Shown here piece after piece: positions 30,018-41,404 of a DNA stretch of 64,000 bases. The notes under the pieces are model-generated. The model saw only the letters and a program-made list of their open reading frames with translations. It was not told the origin of the DNA and did not search any database. The position numbers and the translations under genes were made by a program. Position 1 is the stretch's first letter. Each line of letters begins with the position of its first letter. Source of the DNA: Agapetus fuscipes (lineage: Eukaryota > Arthropoda > Insecta > Trichoptera > Glossosomatidae); the NCBI GenBank assembly GCA_951799405.1, contig OX637333.1, forward strand, positions 28,850,785 to 28,914,784, read 5' to 3'.

Positions 30018-30256
30018 GATAAGGATGTAGAATCCATCTTTCCGGGCTTGTAGACCATGTTCAATAATTCTTTTGTAGGCTGCTTTGTTCTTTTTGGAAG
30101 GCTGCTACGTTTCGTCAGTAACATACGACTGACTTGTTCAGGTCTTGTATTTAGACTACTTGTACGTAGCAGCCTTCCAAAAAGAATAAAGCAGCCTACA
30201 AAAGAATTATTGAACATGGTCTACAAGCCCGGAAAGATGGATTCTACATCCTTATC
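30018..30256. mobile_element. Palindromic element, ~239 bp
   Basis: The left arm (30018-30110) and right arm (30164-30256) are about 93 bp each and nearly identical as reverse complements. The 53-bp centre includes, on the minus strand, CTGAACA, a perfect 6-bp stem GTCAGT/ACTGAC and GAAACGTA. This is a hammerhead-like layout with a broken core (G8 to C). Confidence 0.88.
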
Positions 30257-30404
30257 ATCAACAAACCTTAGCTCGTTTATTGAAAACAGTAAACACCGCC
30301 TTGAATGCATTTTTTAAACGAAAATTTACAAAACCTCACAGAAACCATAACAAATATCTTTCTCACTAATAGAGTGATGAAACCACAGACTTCTAGCTAC
30401 GTTC

Positions 30405-30472
30405 CCATTTTTCACAAGGCCCCCCTTCACGCCCGACCAGACGTCGAAAGATCGTCTCGGACCCTTTGTGAC
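30405..30472 (+). repeat. Segment shared beside two M arrays
   Basis: TTTCACAAGGCCCCCCTTCA then CGAAAGATC and CTCGG recur at 33365-33430. Confidence 0.85.
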
Positions 30473-31250
30473 AGGATAGAACGGCACAGTGACAAAACGA
30501 CACATGCTAGAACGACACATCTCAGAAGAACACATGATAGAACGACACATGAAAGAAGGACACATGACAGAAGGACACATGACAGAACGACACATGAAAG
30601 AAGGACACATGACAGAAGGAGAAATGACAGTAGGACACATGGCAGAACGACACATGACAGAAGGACACATGACAGAAGGACACATGATAGAACGACAATT
30701 GCCAGAAGGACACATGACAGAAGGACGCATGACAGAACGACACATGAAAGTAGGACAAATGACAGTAGGACACATGGCAGAACGACACATGACAGAACGA
30801 CACATCTCAGAAGGACACATGATAGAACGACACATGAAAGAAGGACACATGACAGAAGGACACATGACAGAACGACACATGAAAGAAGGACACAAGACAG
30901 AAGGACAAATGACGGTAGGACACATGGCAGAACGACACATGACAGAAGGACACATGACAGAAGGACACTTGATAGAACGACAATTGCCAGAAGGACACAT
31001 GACAGAAGGATGCATGATAGAACGACACGTGACAGAACGGCACATGACAGAAAGGCACATGACAGAAGGACACATGACAGAACGGCACATGGTAGAACGG
31101 CACATGACAGAACATCTAAGGAAGGGACATCACATGACAAAAAATCACAGAAAGAACATCATAATGACCAAACATCACAAGATAAATCCCCGCATGACAA
31201 AACATCACATACCCAAAACAGAATATACCATGAACGGAATATAAAAACAT
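30472..31250 (+). repeat. M element with a 15-bp minisatellite (largest copy)
   Basis: The M family starts GACAGGATAGAACGGCACAG and consists of 12-15-bp units around CACATGACA. Here about 43 units of GACACATGACAGAAG run from 30478 to 31115 in strict 15-bp register. CTCAGAAG at 30521 and 30806, and AACGACAATTGCC at 30691 and 30976, give a 285-bp (19-unit) higher-order period. The end has AAACAGAATATACCATGAAC. Every unit has an E-box-like CACATG. Because 15 is a multiple of 3 and no unit has a stop in several frames, long open frames of repetitive R/T/H/D-rich peptides result. I do not regard these as genes. Confidence 0.9.
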
Positions 31251-31257
31251 TGTCATC

Positions 31258-31505
31258 TAATCTGATCTAAGTTGCAAAGATATGTAACATTGGGAATTCA
31301 CATTACATGCATTCTCACAAGCAGACACGTACAAGTTCGCGCTTGCACATGCCGCATGTGAACCTACAACATAAAAACCAAATTTCAATTGGACATACAC
31401 CCTGCAACTCTTGCCGACCTTCCCTGAAACAGGGGTGACATTGGCAAAATTAACCATTTTATACAGCATGGGTGGTCAGCCGCATACCAACCTATAAGTC
31501 AAGGA
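31258..31505 (-). repeat. RepA copy, full length
   Basis: Followed by ACACAACAAATTACATTTTA, the upstream spacer seen next to RTE ends at 56.4 and 63.8 kb. Confidence 0.85.
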
Positions 31506-31689
31506 ATATACACAACAAATTACATTTTATAAATAAACAAATAATAATATGGACTAGGGGCGTTGCCCCTGGCTGCTACGCAGCCCAACCCCTTAACATT
31601 TGGTGAATGTGTGTATTGCGCATAGTTTCCTCGCGTTAAAATTCAGAAAACATGTAAAATAAAAACATGCCGCCTTTGAAAAAGAAAAT

Positions 31690-31912
31690 CGACCACTCAT
31701 ACTTTAAAAAATGGTTCACTTTGCAGATTTCAGCTGTGTTTCAGGGGAGGTTGGCAAGAGTTGCAGGGCTTATGTTCATTAGAGAATGGGTTTTTATGTT
31801 GTCCAACATGGTTTAAGTCCACATGGGCCATTTGTAAGCGCGAATTTTTACCTGTCTGCTTGTGGGAATGCATTTAATATGAATCTCAAATGGTATGTAT
31901 CTTTGCAACTTA
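31690..31912 (+). repeat. RepA, tandem copy 1
   Basis: Has the subfamily insertion TTGTCCAACATGGTTTAAG before the hairpin. Confidence 0.83.
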
Positions 31913-31949
31913 GATTATAGAACTAAACAAAATAATTTCCATGACTAAT

Positions 31950-32192
31950 AGGTTAGTATGTGGCTGACCACCCATAGTGTAAGCAATGGTTCACCATGCA
32001 AATTTTATCTCTGTTTGAGGAAAAGTCGGCAAGAGTTGCAGGGCTTATGTTCATTAGAGAATGGGTTTTTATGTTGTCCAACATGGTTTAAGTCCACATG
32101 GGCCATTTGTAAGCGCGAATTTTTACCTGTCTGCGTGTGGGAATGCATTTAATATGAATCTCAAATGGGATGTATCTTTGCAACTTAGATTA
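31950..32192 (+). repeat. RepA, tandem copy 2
   Basis: Shares the TTGTCCAACATGGTTTAAG insertion with copy 1, so the two arose by duplication of ~265 bp. Confidence 0.85.
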
Positions 32193-32217
32193 TGGAAAGA
32201 AATACACAAAATAATTT

Positions 32218-32458
32218 CGTTGACTTATAGGTTGGTATGAGGCTGACCACCATACTTAAAAAAATGGTGTACTTTGCAAATTTCACCTTTGTTTCAGGGA
32301 AGGTTGGCAAGAGTTGCAGGGCTTATGTTCATTTAGAATGGGTTGTTATGTTGTAAGTACACATGCAGCATATGTAAGCGCGAGCTTATACATGTCTGCT
32401 TGTAAGAATGCATGTAATATGAATCTCAAATGTTTTTTTATCTTTGCAACTTAGATTA
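32218..32458 (+). repeat. RepA, tandem copy 3
   Basis: Lacks that insertion and has GTTGTAAGTACACATGCAGC in its place, so it predates or is separate from the duplication. Confidence 0.83.
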
Positions 32459-32825
32459 CAGATTTAAATCTATTTTTATTTTGTGTATTTTTTTTTTAAT
32501 TTGCATGAAATAAAAGAAAACATAAAAAAAACTTTCACGTTTTGCCGCTAGATGTCAATTTATTTCCATACATTTTCAGTATGAACAAACTGGTTTATTG
32601 AAAGAAGTTTTCATAGGGTTTTAAACACAAACGCGAAAGCTCGCAGCATTGCAGCATATATACAAAAAATAATTTTCCATAGATCAGGAATGTGTTATCT
32701 CTGCTGTGATGGCATTAATTTTGAAAATTGAAAATGTAAGCGAACGACGACGGTCTGGAGTAATATAATAAAGGATAAACATTTAAATCAAATACAAAAT
32801 ACAAAATTGTAATTTAAAAATTTAA
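32459..32825. other. Unassigned stretch
   Basis: No family or gene recognised. Confidence 0.35.
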
Positions 32826-32827
32826 GT

Positions 32828-33160
32828 CAACGCAACGCAACTAAGCTACACATATAGTGTAACTTCTTGCCGCGTTATCCCTGAAGGGGTCGCATGTGGC
32901 GAGTTGAACCTATTTATTTTTACAGGTAAGGGGGCCGGACTTACGCCAACCACTTCAGTTGAAGTTGAGGACTCCCAGCTCCCGAGAGTGCTGGTACTCA
33001 TTTCTTGTGAAGGCTAAGTAAACCTTGCCGATATTTTATTTTGGGGTTTGAAATAAACACCGAAACGGGAAATCACTTCTGACACCCTCGGTGGGATTCG
33101 AATCCGAGCTTTCGGCATGGAATGCAAGCACTCTACCACCTGAGCTTTCGACCGGACCCA
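32828..33160 (-). mobile_element. SINE-B copy, full length
   Basis: The (CAACG)n-like tail GTCAACGCAACGCAACTAAG runs to head complement CCACCTGAGCTTTCGACCGG. Confidence 0.88.
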
Positions 33161-33169
33161 TTCATATTG

Positions 33170-33358
33170 ATGTATTTTATGTGTTGTTTTGTCATAGTGA
33201 TATTTCATCATGTACTGTTATTGTGATGTTCCGTCATATGTCGTTCTGTCATGTGCTGTTTTTTCATGTGTCGCTTTGTCATGTATAGTTATGTCATGTG
33301 TCGTTATGGCATATGTCGTTCCGTCACGTGTCGTTTGGTCACTGTGCCGTTCTAAGCT
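33170..33358 (-). repeat. M element
   Basis: TTTTGTCATAGTGATATTTC-type units ending CACTGTGCCGTTCTAAGCTG. Confidence 0.8.
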
Positions 33359-33361
33359 GTA

Positions 33362-33432
33362 ACCATTTCACAAGGCCCCCCTTCACGCCCGACCAGGCGT
33401 CGAAAGATCATCTCGGTCCCTTTGTCGTCGCC
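33362..33432 (+). repeat. Segment shared beside two M arrays, second copy
   Basis: Same orientation as 30405-30472, although the neighbouring M array is reversed. Confidence 0.85.
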
Positions 33433-33661
33433 CTTTATTGGCTAGGTCGTGAATTATGGCATTGATAATGGGGGTTTTCTTAACAAAAGAAAAAGTATAC
33501 TTTAAAAATTCAACACAATAGAAGCTATGATACCTCTCAGGTAGAATTCAATAGATGTGGTATGGATCTAGATTGCACTTTTTGGTTAGAATTTAGAAAA
33601 AATATAAATGGTTGAATGAGTATCAATGCCAAAAACCTTTGAGGTTCGTTATATTTTTTTA

Positions 33662-34080
33662 TGTTATCTGGAATATAATATTACAAATATGTAATTGTGT
33701 TCTGTGTTTTTGTGTAATTGTGTCTTCTGTGTGAGTTTATAAAAAAAGTCTGCGAAGTCCTTTAGAAATAAATAGATGTAAGGTACCTACTTATATAATT
33801 TGAAATTTACGTATATTGATTTGCATTGTTCGAGATTGCTCGAGTGCTTGGTCGGATGTTCAAGTAAAGTCTCGCATGTGCCAATTCTCAATGTTTCGAA
33901 AATGACCTTTATTTTTACAATAATAAGGACCAAAACTCTCTGTAGCTTCAGAAGTCAATTGTCCCTTGTATTGTAAAAGTGTAATGTGACTTTGTATCGG
34001 AACTGAAAGTTAACAAATGAATTGTGCAAAATAAATAAACTTTAATTTTTATTAAATTGAATCCGTGTAAAAACATAACA
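33662..34080 (+). mobile_element. Probable solo LTR
   Basis: TGTTATCTGG to AACATAACA, flanked by TTTTA and TTTGA. AATAAATAAAC near the end fits a polyadenylation signal. Confidence 0.65.
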
Positions 34081-34084
34081 TTTG

Positions 34085-34260
34085 ACGGCGGGTCAGGTTC
34101 TCATCTCTTGTGAATGCTGAGTAAACCTTGCCGGTAATTCAAATAATAATACTTTCTACCGTAATTGGTTTCCGAACCGAAGCTTTTAACATGCCCAGCG
34201 GAAGCTTTAAGCACTGCGCTACTGTGAACTTTCACAACCGCATTTTTCCATTCGCCGCCC
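34085..34260 (-). mobile_element. SINE-B-like fragment, degenerate
   Basis: CATCTCTTGTGAATGCTGAG and AAACCTTGCCGGTA match the SINE-B body. The tRNA-like head is decayed. Confidence 0.6.
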
Positions 34261-34499
34261 ACCTTATTCATAAATAAAGCGCGCCTCCGTTAATTAGAAC
34301 ATAACTAGTCACACTTAATGTCTGTGAATAAGCATGAGCTGGTTTTTAACATGTCCACACAGGCACAGTAAATCAGCTGGCCGACCACTGCCCCACAGAC
34401 GGGGATAGTGACTAAACGGTTAATGGTAATTTATAAAATGCTTCTGTGGAATTTTCATAGGACTCCTTTAAAAAAAAAGTGAAAACAAAACACAATTTT

Positions 34500-34748
34500 G
34501 ATTGAACGAATCGCCACTTTAAAGGTCAAACTGGATAACTGCTGATTCGCTTATTTGAGAAATCGTGGATAAACCAACTTATCATAGTAAGTGAACTAAT
34601 TATAAGGAAGTGCTCATTAAGAACTTCTAAACTAAAGATTTTCACACATTTTTAGTGTTTTCTTTCGTAAAAAATAGGAAAAAATGTGTATTTATCTGAG
34701 AAACCCATGCTAGCTTAATATGTCACTATTCAGTAGTATTTTTAAGGT
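34500..34748 (-). mobile_element. Family-E MITE, complete
   Basis: CCACTTTAAAGGTCAAACTG to CAGTAGTATTTTTAAGGTAT. Confidence 0.78.
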
Positions 34749-34799
34749 ATCAAATTAATGAGTTTGATCGGCTTTAGCCTCTTGAAGTTTACAATTATA

Positions 34800-34945
34800 A
34801 TTTATTCACAGATAGGTGATACAACTTGTCGGATATTAGACGAACCGTTTTGGAGAACTTAAATAATTCTCGACGTTTCGTTGACGATGCAGCCAACGTC
34901 TTCAGGAGAGACACTCTCTGCACGACGACTGACGATTTGTGCCAT
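34800..34945 (-). mobile_element. Ribozyme fold-back element, single arm
   Basis: Sequence around HH4 matches the arms of the 54904-55223 palindrome. Shared parts include the GAACCGTTT-type outer segment and a CTCTGCACGACGACTGA segment beyond the core. Confidence 0.65.
34867..34910 (-). ncRNA. Hammerhead ribozyme-like motif (HH4)
   Basis: On the minus strand: CTGAAGA (34899-34905), one spacer base, stem II GTTGGC/GTCAAC (6 bp including one G-U) around TGCATC, then GAAACGTC and GAGAA. Stem I is CTCTC with GAGAA (four adjacent pairs). ACGT in stem III is self-complementary. All invariant core bases are present. Confidence 0.6.
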
Positions 34946-35049
34946 TTTTTTTATATCAAAAATCGGTTCACCCTCAGATACTTCAAAGTTGCGTCGTTTA
35001 TTATTTATTTTTGATAAACGCAATCGAGGTTACTTTATCCAAAAATAAT

Positions 35050-35358
35050 AAAAAAATAATAGAAGGATGATTTATTTGGTAAACGCTGTTTTTGTGTGTA
35101 TCACACCTCAAGAGCCCTCTGCGAGCTTGGCTGTCGCTGTAGAAAACGCCAATTCTTAAGCAAGACCCAGTTGTTGTAAAGTTGAATGGACCTTTCAGTG
35201 ACCGGTGTTTGTTAAAGGTTTATGAATTTTTCAACCCAGCGAAGAGCACATTTGGAAATATAAATGGTATATTTTTGTGCTCCGCTGGGATTCGAATCCA
35301 CAACCTTCCATTTACGAGTCCGAAGTGTATTGCCACTGGACTACGGACCGGTCCAAGA
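35050..35358 (-). mobile_element. SINE-C copy, full length
   Basis: The CR1-like tail (GATGATTTATTTGGTAAACG to CACACCTCAAGAGCCC) precedes the body. The head complement ends GGACTACGGACCGGTCC. Confidence 0.88.
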
Positions 35359-35689
35359 AATGCTTTACATAATCTCATATTTACACTCATATACTCTGCC
35401 ACACACCCTCGACTGTCTTTTCTTACTTTTTCACTGTCCTCGTCTGTTGCAACTTGAACAGTGTTGACCAATCGTCATTCATAAAATACGAGAAAGCATC
35501 GCTACAGAAGCCGTATGTTCAATCAGCAACATTATGTTAAAATCGAACGAGTTATAAATCAGATTGGAATTGACTTGTTAAATTAACATTCCATTTCCAA
35601 CATGATTTCAGTAGTTGTAAATCAAATTACGTCGAGGTCTTGCAGTTTCATTGAATTAAAAAAACAGAGCTCGATAACGTCTCCTTGCT

Positions 35690-35915
35690 GCCTGTTTGTC
35701 TTATTTCCATCAGAGGTTATTTCACATGAGCAATGTTTGTACCTATGCGTACTGGACCAATGTGTCTTATGAAAACTGGAAATTGATTTTAAAATGTTTA
35801 AAACAACTCTCACATTATCGCGTTTTATGTTTTTTCTTAGATGAGATTGCGTAGAATGTGATTTTTAAGATAATTTCATTGAAAACTTCACCTTTGAATC
35901 GAAAGATAGATAAGC
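35690..35915 (+). mobile_element. Family-D MITE
   Basis: TGTTTGTCTTATTTCCATCA, then the GGACCAATGTGTCTTATGAA core. Confidence 0.8.
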
Positions 35916-35924
35916 AAAACCCAA

Positions 35925-36262
35925 CTACGCAACTAAGGTACACATACAGTGTAACTTCTTGTCATGTTATTCCTGAAGGGTTTCGCATGTGGCTAGTGAA
36001 ACCTATTAATTTTTACAGGTAAGGAGCCCAGCCTTACGCCAATCACTTCAGTTGAAGTAAGGGTTTACCAGCTCCTGTCCCTTCAAGAGCTGACAGGTAC
36101 TCATTTCTTGTGGAGGCTGAATTAACCTTGTCGGTATTTTATTTTAGGGCTTGAAATAAACACCGAAACGGATAATCATTTCTGACACCCTCGGCGGGAT
36201 TCGAACCCGAGCTCACGGTAAGAAACGCAAGCACTCTACCAACTGAGTTATCTACCGGACTT
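35925..36262 (-). mobile_element. SINE-B copy, full length
   Basis: Tail CTACGCAACTAAGGTACACA to head CCAACTGAGTTATCTACCGG. Confidence 0.85.
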
Positions 36263-36964
36263 ATAATAGTGAAAGTATAAAATCCCTTACAAAACCCCTC
36301 TGAGAGCGGGAAAATTAAGGATTTTTTTCCTGAGAATTAATTTATAACACATTTCGTTAGACATGAAATCAAATACATTCTCTACGACTAGGACTGTTTC
36401 GTAAATGAGTTAGGTATTTCGCGTCTGCTACCCAGCCAGACGTTGACGTATTTTTCTTTCTAACGAGCCGGTCCGAGTTAATGTATCCAAGTAGGAAGTG
36501 TCAGAATCAATCAATACTTCATAACTTATTAGCTCTTTCTCAAATATTGTGACAACAAACATTAATATCGTGGTTATTTCTCGCCTTAAATAAAATGAGG
36601 TGATAGGATAGAACAGCACAGTGATAAAACAGCACGTGATATAACGTCACATGACTTTACATCACAATAAAAAACAGCATAGTAAATACACGCAATGACA
36701 GTACATCATATGACAAAACAACATAGAAAATATATCACAGTGAGAAAACAACACATGACAATATAGCGTCACATGACTTTTCATCACATGATAGTATATC
36801 ACATGGAAGAACATCACATCACAAAACAGCACATGACATTACATACCTACATCAAAATAACAATACATCACATGACAAAACAACACAGAAAATACATCGC
36901 GCTGAGAAAACAACACATGACATAATGTCACATGACTTTATATCACATGATAGTATATTACATT

Positions 36965-37185
36965 TTTTGGAATGAAAAAAACGGATGTTACTGACCGCGG
37001 AAAGAGAAGAATCACGAACTTTTGGTGATTCTTCTTCGTAGAAGACACACGCCTCCTGAAGACGTCGGATATGACTCTGACAAAACGTAGAGAAAATCGT
37101 TCGTCTCTTTCCACGGTCAGTAACATCCGATATTTCATTCCAAAAGATGTCTAACGACCGTAATGGTAATTTAAAATCTTTAGTA
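36965..37185 (+). mobile_element. Ribozyme fold-back inserted in an M block
   Basis: Inverted ends (GGAATGAAA...CGGATGTTACTGACC at 36969-37000 and its complement at 37109-37141) flank a degenerate hammerhead. M repeats continue on both sides, so this element inserted into an existing M minisatellite. Confidence 0.75.
37053..37094 (+). ncRNA. Degenerate hammerhead-like motif
   Basis: CTGAAGA and a stem II of GTCGG/CTGAC (one G-U) are kept, but GAAA is AAAA, so the key G12 is lost. Stem I CTC/GAG remains. Confidence 0.5.
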
Positions 37186-37400
37186 TATCACATGGCAGAA
37201 CATCACATGACAAAAAATACAGAAAATACATCACAATGATAAAACTACACAAATACAATTCATCACGTGACCAAAACAGAACAAACCATAATCGGCACGT
37301 GAAAAAACATCACATAACAAAACATCACAAACATTTATTAATCAATGCATACTATGCCGTTAGCACCCCTGATTGTAGGTAAAGGTGGCATAAGTTGTAA

Positions 37401-38030
37401 AATTTACACAAAATATAACATGCAGATGATCCACTTTCCCTCGTGAAAGCGAAACGTCGGCAGATAAAAAAACTTCAGATAGAAAAATGGTCTAAACCGA
37501 AAAAACACAAATATATTTTTTCTATGCAAATAAAAGTGAAAAGAAAAGCGAAATTTAATCTAAATTTTCTTCTTTCACATCCACTCTCTATCTCTATTTT
37601 TCACTATTTCACAAATCTGATCAAGCAAAACTTTTCTCAGTCTTCCTGTTTAATCTCTCAAGCCTTCTTTCTTTTCTTAATTTAAATGGTAATTGATTCG
37701 TGTACACTTATCCTCACATAATTCGATTACGCAAATTTATAAAGCAGCGTTTACACGTTCATGTTTTTGCTGTAACAGCATCAGGTATTATGCTAATTCA
37801 CTGTTTTATGATAAAATTTTAAATGAACTACAGCAAACATTCAGGATACTTTGTAAATACAGATATATAGTTTATTTAATTATTTTCATCCATTTTATAC
37901 AAAAAAAAAACATAATTTTTAATTAACACAACTTTCGTTTTTTTTTTAAATGACAACATTAGACAAGGTGTTTGTCAGTGAAGGTAGTTAAAAAGGAAGT
38001 TACACTATATTTGTTGCGTAGTTGGGTTTT
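37401..38030. other. Unassigned stretch
   Basis: AT-rich, with no family or domain recognised. Confidence 0.35.
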
Positions 38031-38037
38031 ATTATCG

Positions 38038-38178
38038 TCCCCTCAGTTCCTGTTTGGCTCATATACCATTTGATTCAAAGATGATCTTTAAATTAAATTG
38101 TCTTAAAAATCTTCTTCTACACAATCGGAGCTAAGAAAATACATTAAGCCCGATAATTTGAGAATAGGTTTGAATATT
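38038..38178 (-). mobile_element. Family-D MITE, partial
   Basis: CAGTTCCTGTTTGGCTCATA to AGCCCGATAATTTGAGA. The right part is missing. Confidence 0.75.
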
Positions 38179-38189
38179 TTGTCAGGTGT

Positions 38190-38415
38190 TTGATACAGAG
38201 CATCTCGGTCTCTATTTAATGGTGAGAATAAGGGTTATTCTCGAAACATTGAGAACTGGCACATACGAGATTTCGCCAGAAAATTTTACTTAGAATATTC
38301 GAGTAAACACGTACACAATCTCGAGCAAATACAAATATCATTATTTAAATACCTAGACACAGAGACTTCATAGACTCACATTAAACACATACACACAAAT
38401 ACACATTCGCATTAG
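38190..38415 (-). mobile_element. LTR-like fragment
   Basis: TTATTCTCGAAACATTGAGA and ACATACGAGATTTCGCCAGA match 29.2 and 40.1 kb. Confidence 0.5.
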
Positions 38416-38775
38416 TATACTCTTTTTGTCAGACCTTCATAGCTCATTTTTTCTAAAACCATCTCATTGTAATACTTTGTACACAATTTTTCATTTTTGC
38501 CGCACTCATCATTACTCATTAATTTCGGACCCTATCATTCAGAGTCTTTATCATTTGATGTTGTTTTTTAATAAGCTTAATGGCACAACATGCATGCATT
38601 TTCAGGCATATTATCGATTTAAACATTCATCAGTTTAACTTGAATTTTGCTTCTGGGTATAAGAGATGGCCGCCTGTTATTTGGTATGGATATTACAACG
38701 ACGGAACATTGATAATGCATGCTGTGGTGAGCGCATTATCGAGCTAAGTATACACACAAACCGATACTTACGGAT
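38416..38775. other. Unassigned stretch
   Basis: No feature recognised. Confidence 0.35.
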
Positions 38776-38779
38776 AAAT

Positions 38780-39035
38780 CAACCGGTCCGTAGTCTAGTG
38801 GTAACAGTCGTTGGTTCGAATCCCGGCCGAGCACAAAAATAACATCACCAATATTTTAAAATATTATGCTCTTTGTTGGGTTGGAAATTCATATACCTTT
38901 ACCAAAGACCGGTCACAAAAGGTCTATTCATCCTTTAAGCAACTGGGTCTTGCTTGAGACTCGGCACTTTCTATAGCGACGACCATGCTCGCAGAGGGCC
39001 CTTGAGGTGTGATTCAGTCAAAAAACAGCACTCGC
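38780..39035 (+). mobile_element. SINE-C copy with CR1-like tail
   Basis: AACCGGTCCGTAGTCTAGTG to GGCCCTTGAGGTGTGATTCA. The anticodon-arm region is shortened. Confidence 0.85.
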
Positions 39036-39059
39036 AATTTCATCGTACTTTCTCATAAT

Positions 39060-39595
39060 AATGAATTTTCACTACATAGATAAGACAAAATTTGTACAGC
39101 GCCTTTTATGACAGTGTGTCACTACAAAGGCGCTTGTCCGTATGATTGAACGAAGAGGTGAGTCTTGAGACTTCTTTTAAATGGTCTCTCCATATCCAGT
39201 TCCCTCAATGAGGCTAAAATAGCGTTCCAAGTCATTGGAGCGGCTGCCTTGAATGCTCTGTCTCCAAAAACAGTGCAGGGCCTTCTTGCAGGGACGTCCA
39301 GGCAGCTGCTTCTTGATGCAGCTGACCTCAGTGTTTGTCCGCGCGAGGTTGTAGTTGCTGGAGACACCAGCTCCATCAGGTACCCCGGAGCACTCCCATG
39401 CAGTGTTTTCAAGGTGAACAAACCGACTTTAATAGTGATCCTCTCAGGGATTTTCAACCAATGCAGAGCTTGAAGATCAGGAGTGATGTGGCAGGACTTT
39501 GCGGCCCCATATATGAGTCTAGCTGCGGCGTTCTGCAGCGATTGAAGCCTATTGAGCTGATTTTTGGGCTGGCAAGCATTATATCGCATTGCAGT
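39060..39595 (-). mobile_element. CR1-like LINE 3' half
   Basis: NRLQSLQNAAARLIYGAAKS, HITPDLQALHWLKIPERITIK, FGDRAFKAAAPMTWN, and FKRSLKTHLFVQSYGQAPL-stop. The 3' region contains AAAAGGCGC in complement. It belongs to the same subfamily as 43440-43745. Confidence 0.85.
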
Positions 39596-39599
39596 AGTA

Positions 39600-40070
39600 G
39601 GTACATAAATAATTCTTAAGCGTTTTTATCAAAGAAGATTCAGCGATTTAAGGTTTTTTTTTTAAAAGGTAGCCATACTTGTTTTATATCATTTTAACTT
39701 TATAAGCAGGCCTGTAATTGATTGCGTAAAGGTTGAATTATCGCTCATTGAATGTAAGAAATCACATCAACAAAATAATTGCCTTTAAATCGATCTGCAG
39801 AAACGAGAAATCCCGAGTCGACATGGCTTTTGATTCGATTGGAATTGCAGTCATCTGCATATTAATGGACCGGCCGATCTTCTGATTTTTAATTGACGAT
39901 TTATTCATGTGCAAGAATGTATTGTGAAATCAAAAAAAAATTTTTTTTTAGTTATGCTATTTGTTGCTGCACTGTCCCTGAAGAGACCGCATTTTACAAA
40001 TGTATTTATTTCCTCAAATAGATTGCCAATTATGCATGCTTCGACGGTTGAGATATTTCTCAAACTACAT
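39600..40070. other. Unassigned stretch
   Basis: No feature recognised. Confidence 0.35.
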
Positions 40071-40074
40071 TGAA

Positions 40075-40205
40075 TATCGGTCCTTCATTTATACGAAAAA
40101 TAAAGATCATTCTCGAAACATGGAGGATCGCTAGCTGCCTACCTTGCTAGATTTTACCAGAACATTCGATTCAACAGATCTCGAACAAGTACAAATTAAA
40201 TACAA
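40075..40205 (-). mobile_element. LTR-like fragment
   Basis: ATTCTCGAAACATGGAGGAT then GCTAGATTTTACCAGAACAT. Confidence 0.45.
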
Positions 40206-40214
40206 ATTATCTAC

Positions 40215-40478
40215 GTATGTCTAATCTAATCTAATCTAAGTTGCAAATATATGTAACATTAAAGATTCACATTATATGCATCTCACAAGCAGACACGTAT
40301 TAGTTCGTGCTGAAGCATGCTGCATGTGGACCAAAATTATAAAAACCCGAATCTCAAAATAATATAATATACACCCTGCTACTCCTGCCGACCTTCCCTG
40401 CAACAAGGGTGACATTGGCAAAGTGAACCATTTCCTACAGCATGGATGGTCAGCCGCATACCTATAAGTCAATTAATT
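40215..40478 (-). repeat. RepA copy, full length
   Basis: A (TAATC)n tail at left. Hairpin AGCATGCTGCATGTGGACC. Confidence 0.84.
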
Positions 40479-40884
40479 TTAATTTTTTAAATCAACAAAT
40501 CTACCTTTGTAAGTGTCCATTTATTTCTAAAATAGTTACGTTTCATATTAACAACTTAATAAATTATTTGTTTTACATTTCATATATCTTCAAACATTTT
40601 ACTCTAAAAAGCTCTTTCACTTTAAAACTTGAAATAAATAAAATAAAACTGTAAGCACAATAAATAAACCTTTAACCTGTATGCATTATTTATCAACGGA
40701 AAGCTTTTAAAATGAGAGCTTTGAAACAATACAAAAAAAGCTACGTCGCTCTTAATGATCGTGACAAACACTTGTTCCTGTATGTAGCGCTATCCTTTAC
40801 AAGCAGTCATTCTCAAAGATATTCTTATGATTTATTTGGGATTCGTTTTTAATAAAATTGCAGATGCATTTATTTTTTAACAAT
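40479..40884. other. Unassigned AT-rich stretch
   Basis: No feature recognised. Confidence 0.35.
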
Positions 40885-41148
40885 TCCTTGACTTATGGGT
40901 TGGTATGAGGCTGACCGCACATACTGTAAAAAAATGGTTCACTTTGCCAATGTCACCCCTGTTTCAGGGAAGGTCGGCCAGAGTTGCAGGGCTTATGTTC
41001 ATTTGAGATTGGGTTTTTTATATTGTAGGTCCACATGCGGCATGTGTGAGCGCGAAATTATGCGTGTCTGCTGGTGGGAATTCATTTTATATTAATCTCA
41101 AATGATACATACCTTTGCAACTTAGATTTAGATTTAGATTACATATGG
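40885..41148 (+). repeat. RepA copy, closest to consensus
   Basis: TTCCTTGACTTATGGGTTGG to CTTTGCAACTTAGATTTAG with very few changes. Confidence 0.88.
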
Positions 41149-41157
41149 TTCACTCTT

Positions 41158-41400
41158 CAACTTCCGTATTGGCGGCTTCACGTCTCGGGCGTTTATTGGT
41201 CACTGATGCTTCACAGCCCCTCGGTCCGTATTTATGGATGACCAAGGCCTAGTCTCGCGTGTTCCAGACCTTACAAGACGCCTCTCGAAGCATCCATTCG
41301 AGAGAGTACGAGAAATACCAACAGTAGAAAGTATAAAACACGCATAAATATAGCAAGTAAATACGCCTAGGCACACAAACATAAAAACACATTAAGATAA
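41158..41400 (-). mobile_element. LTR-like fragment, third type
   Basis: TATTGGCGGCTTCACGTCTC to CCAGACCTTACAAGACGCC is matched at 47937-48055. Confidence 0.5.
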
Positions 41401-41404
41401 ACTA

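Larger units (their letters stand above)
36600..37400 (+). repeat. M element, interrupted
   Basis: Starts GATAGGATAGAACAGCACAG. Units are longer (about 18-24 bp) and alternate CATCACATGAC and CAACACATGAC. Interrupted by a ribozyme fold-back at 36965-37185. Ends in the ATGCCGTTAGCACCCCTGAT block. Confidence 0.82.

Noticed and set aside
30480..31110. CRISPR array
   Set aside because: The units are contiguous 15-bp repeats with no unique spacers, and the host is eukaryotic.
30305..31270. Long open frame of 321 codons rich in R, T, H and D, and companions on both strands
   Set aside because: They are translations of a 15-bp tandem repeat whose register keeps several frames open. No complex domain, splice signals or codon bias supports a gene.
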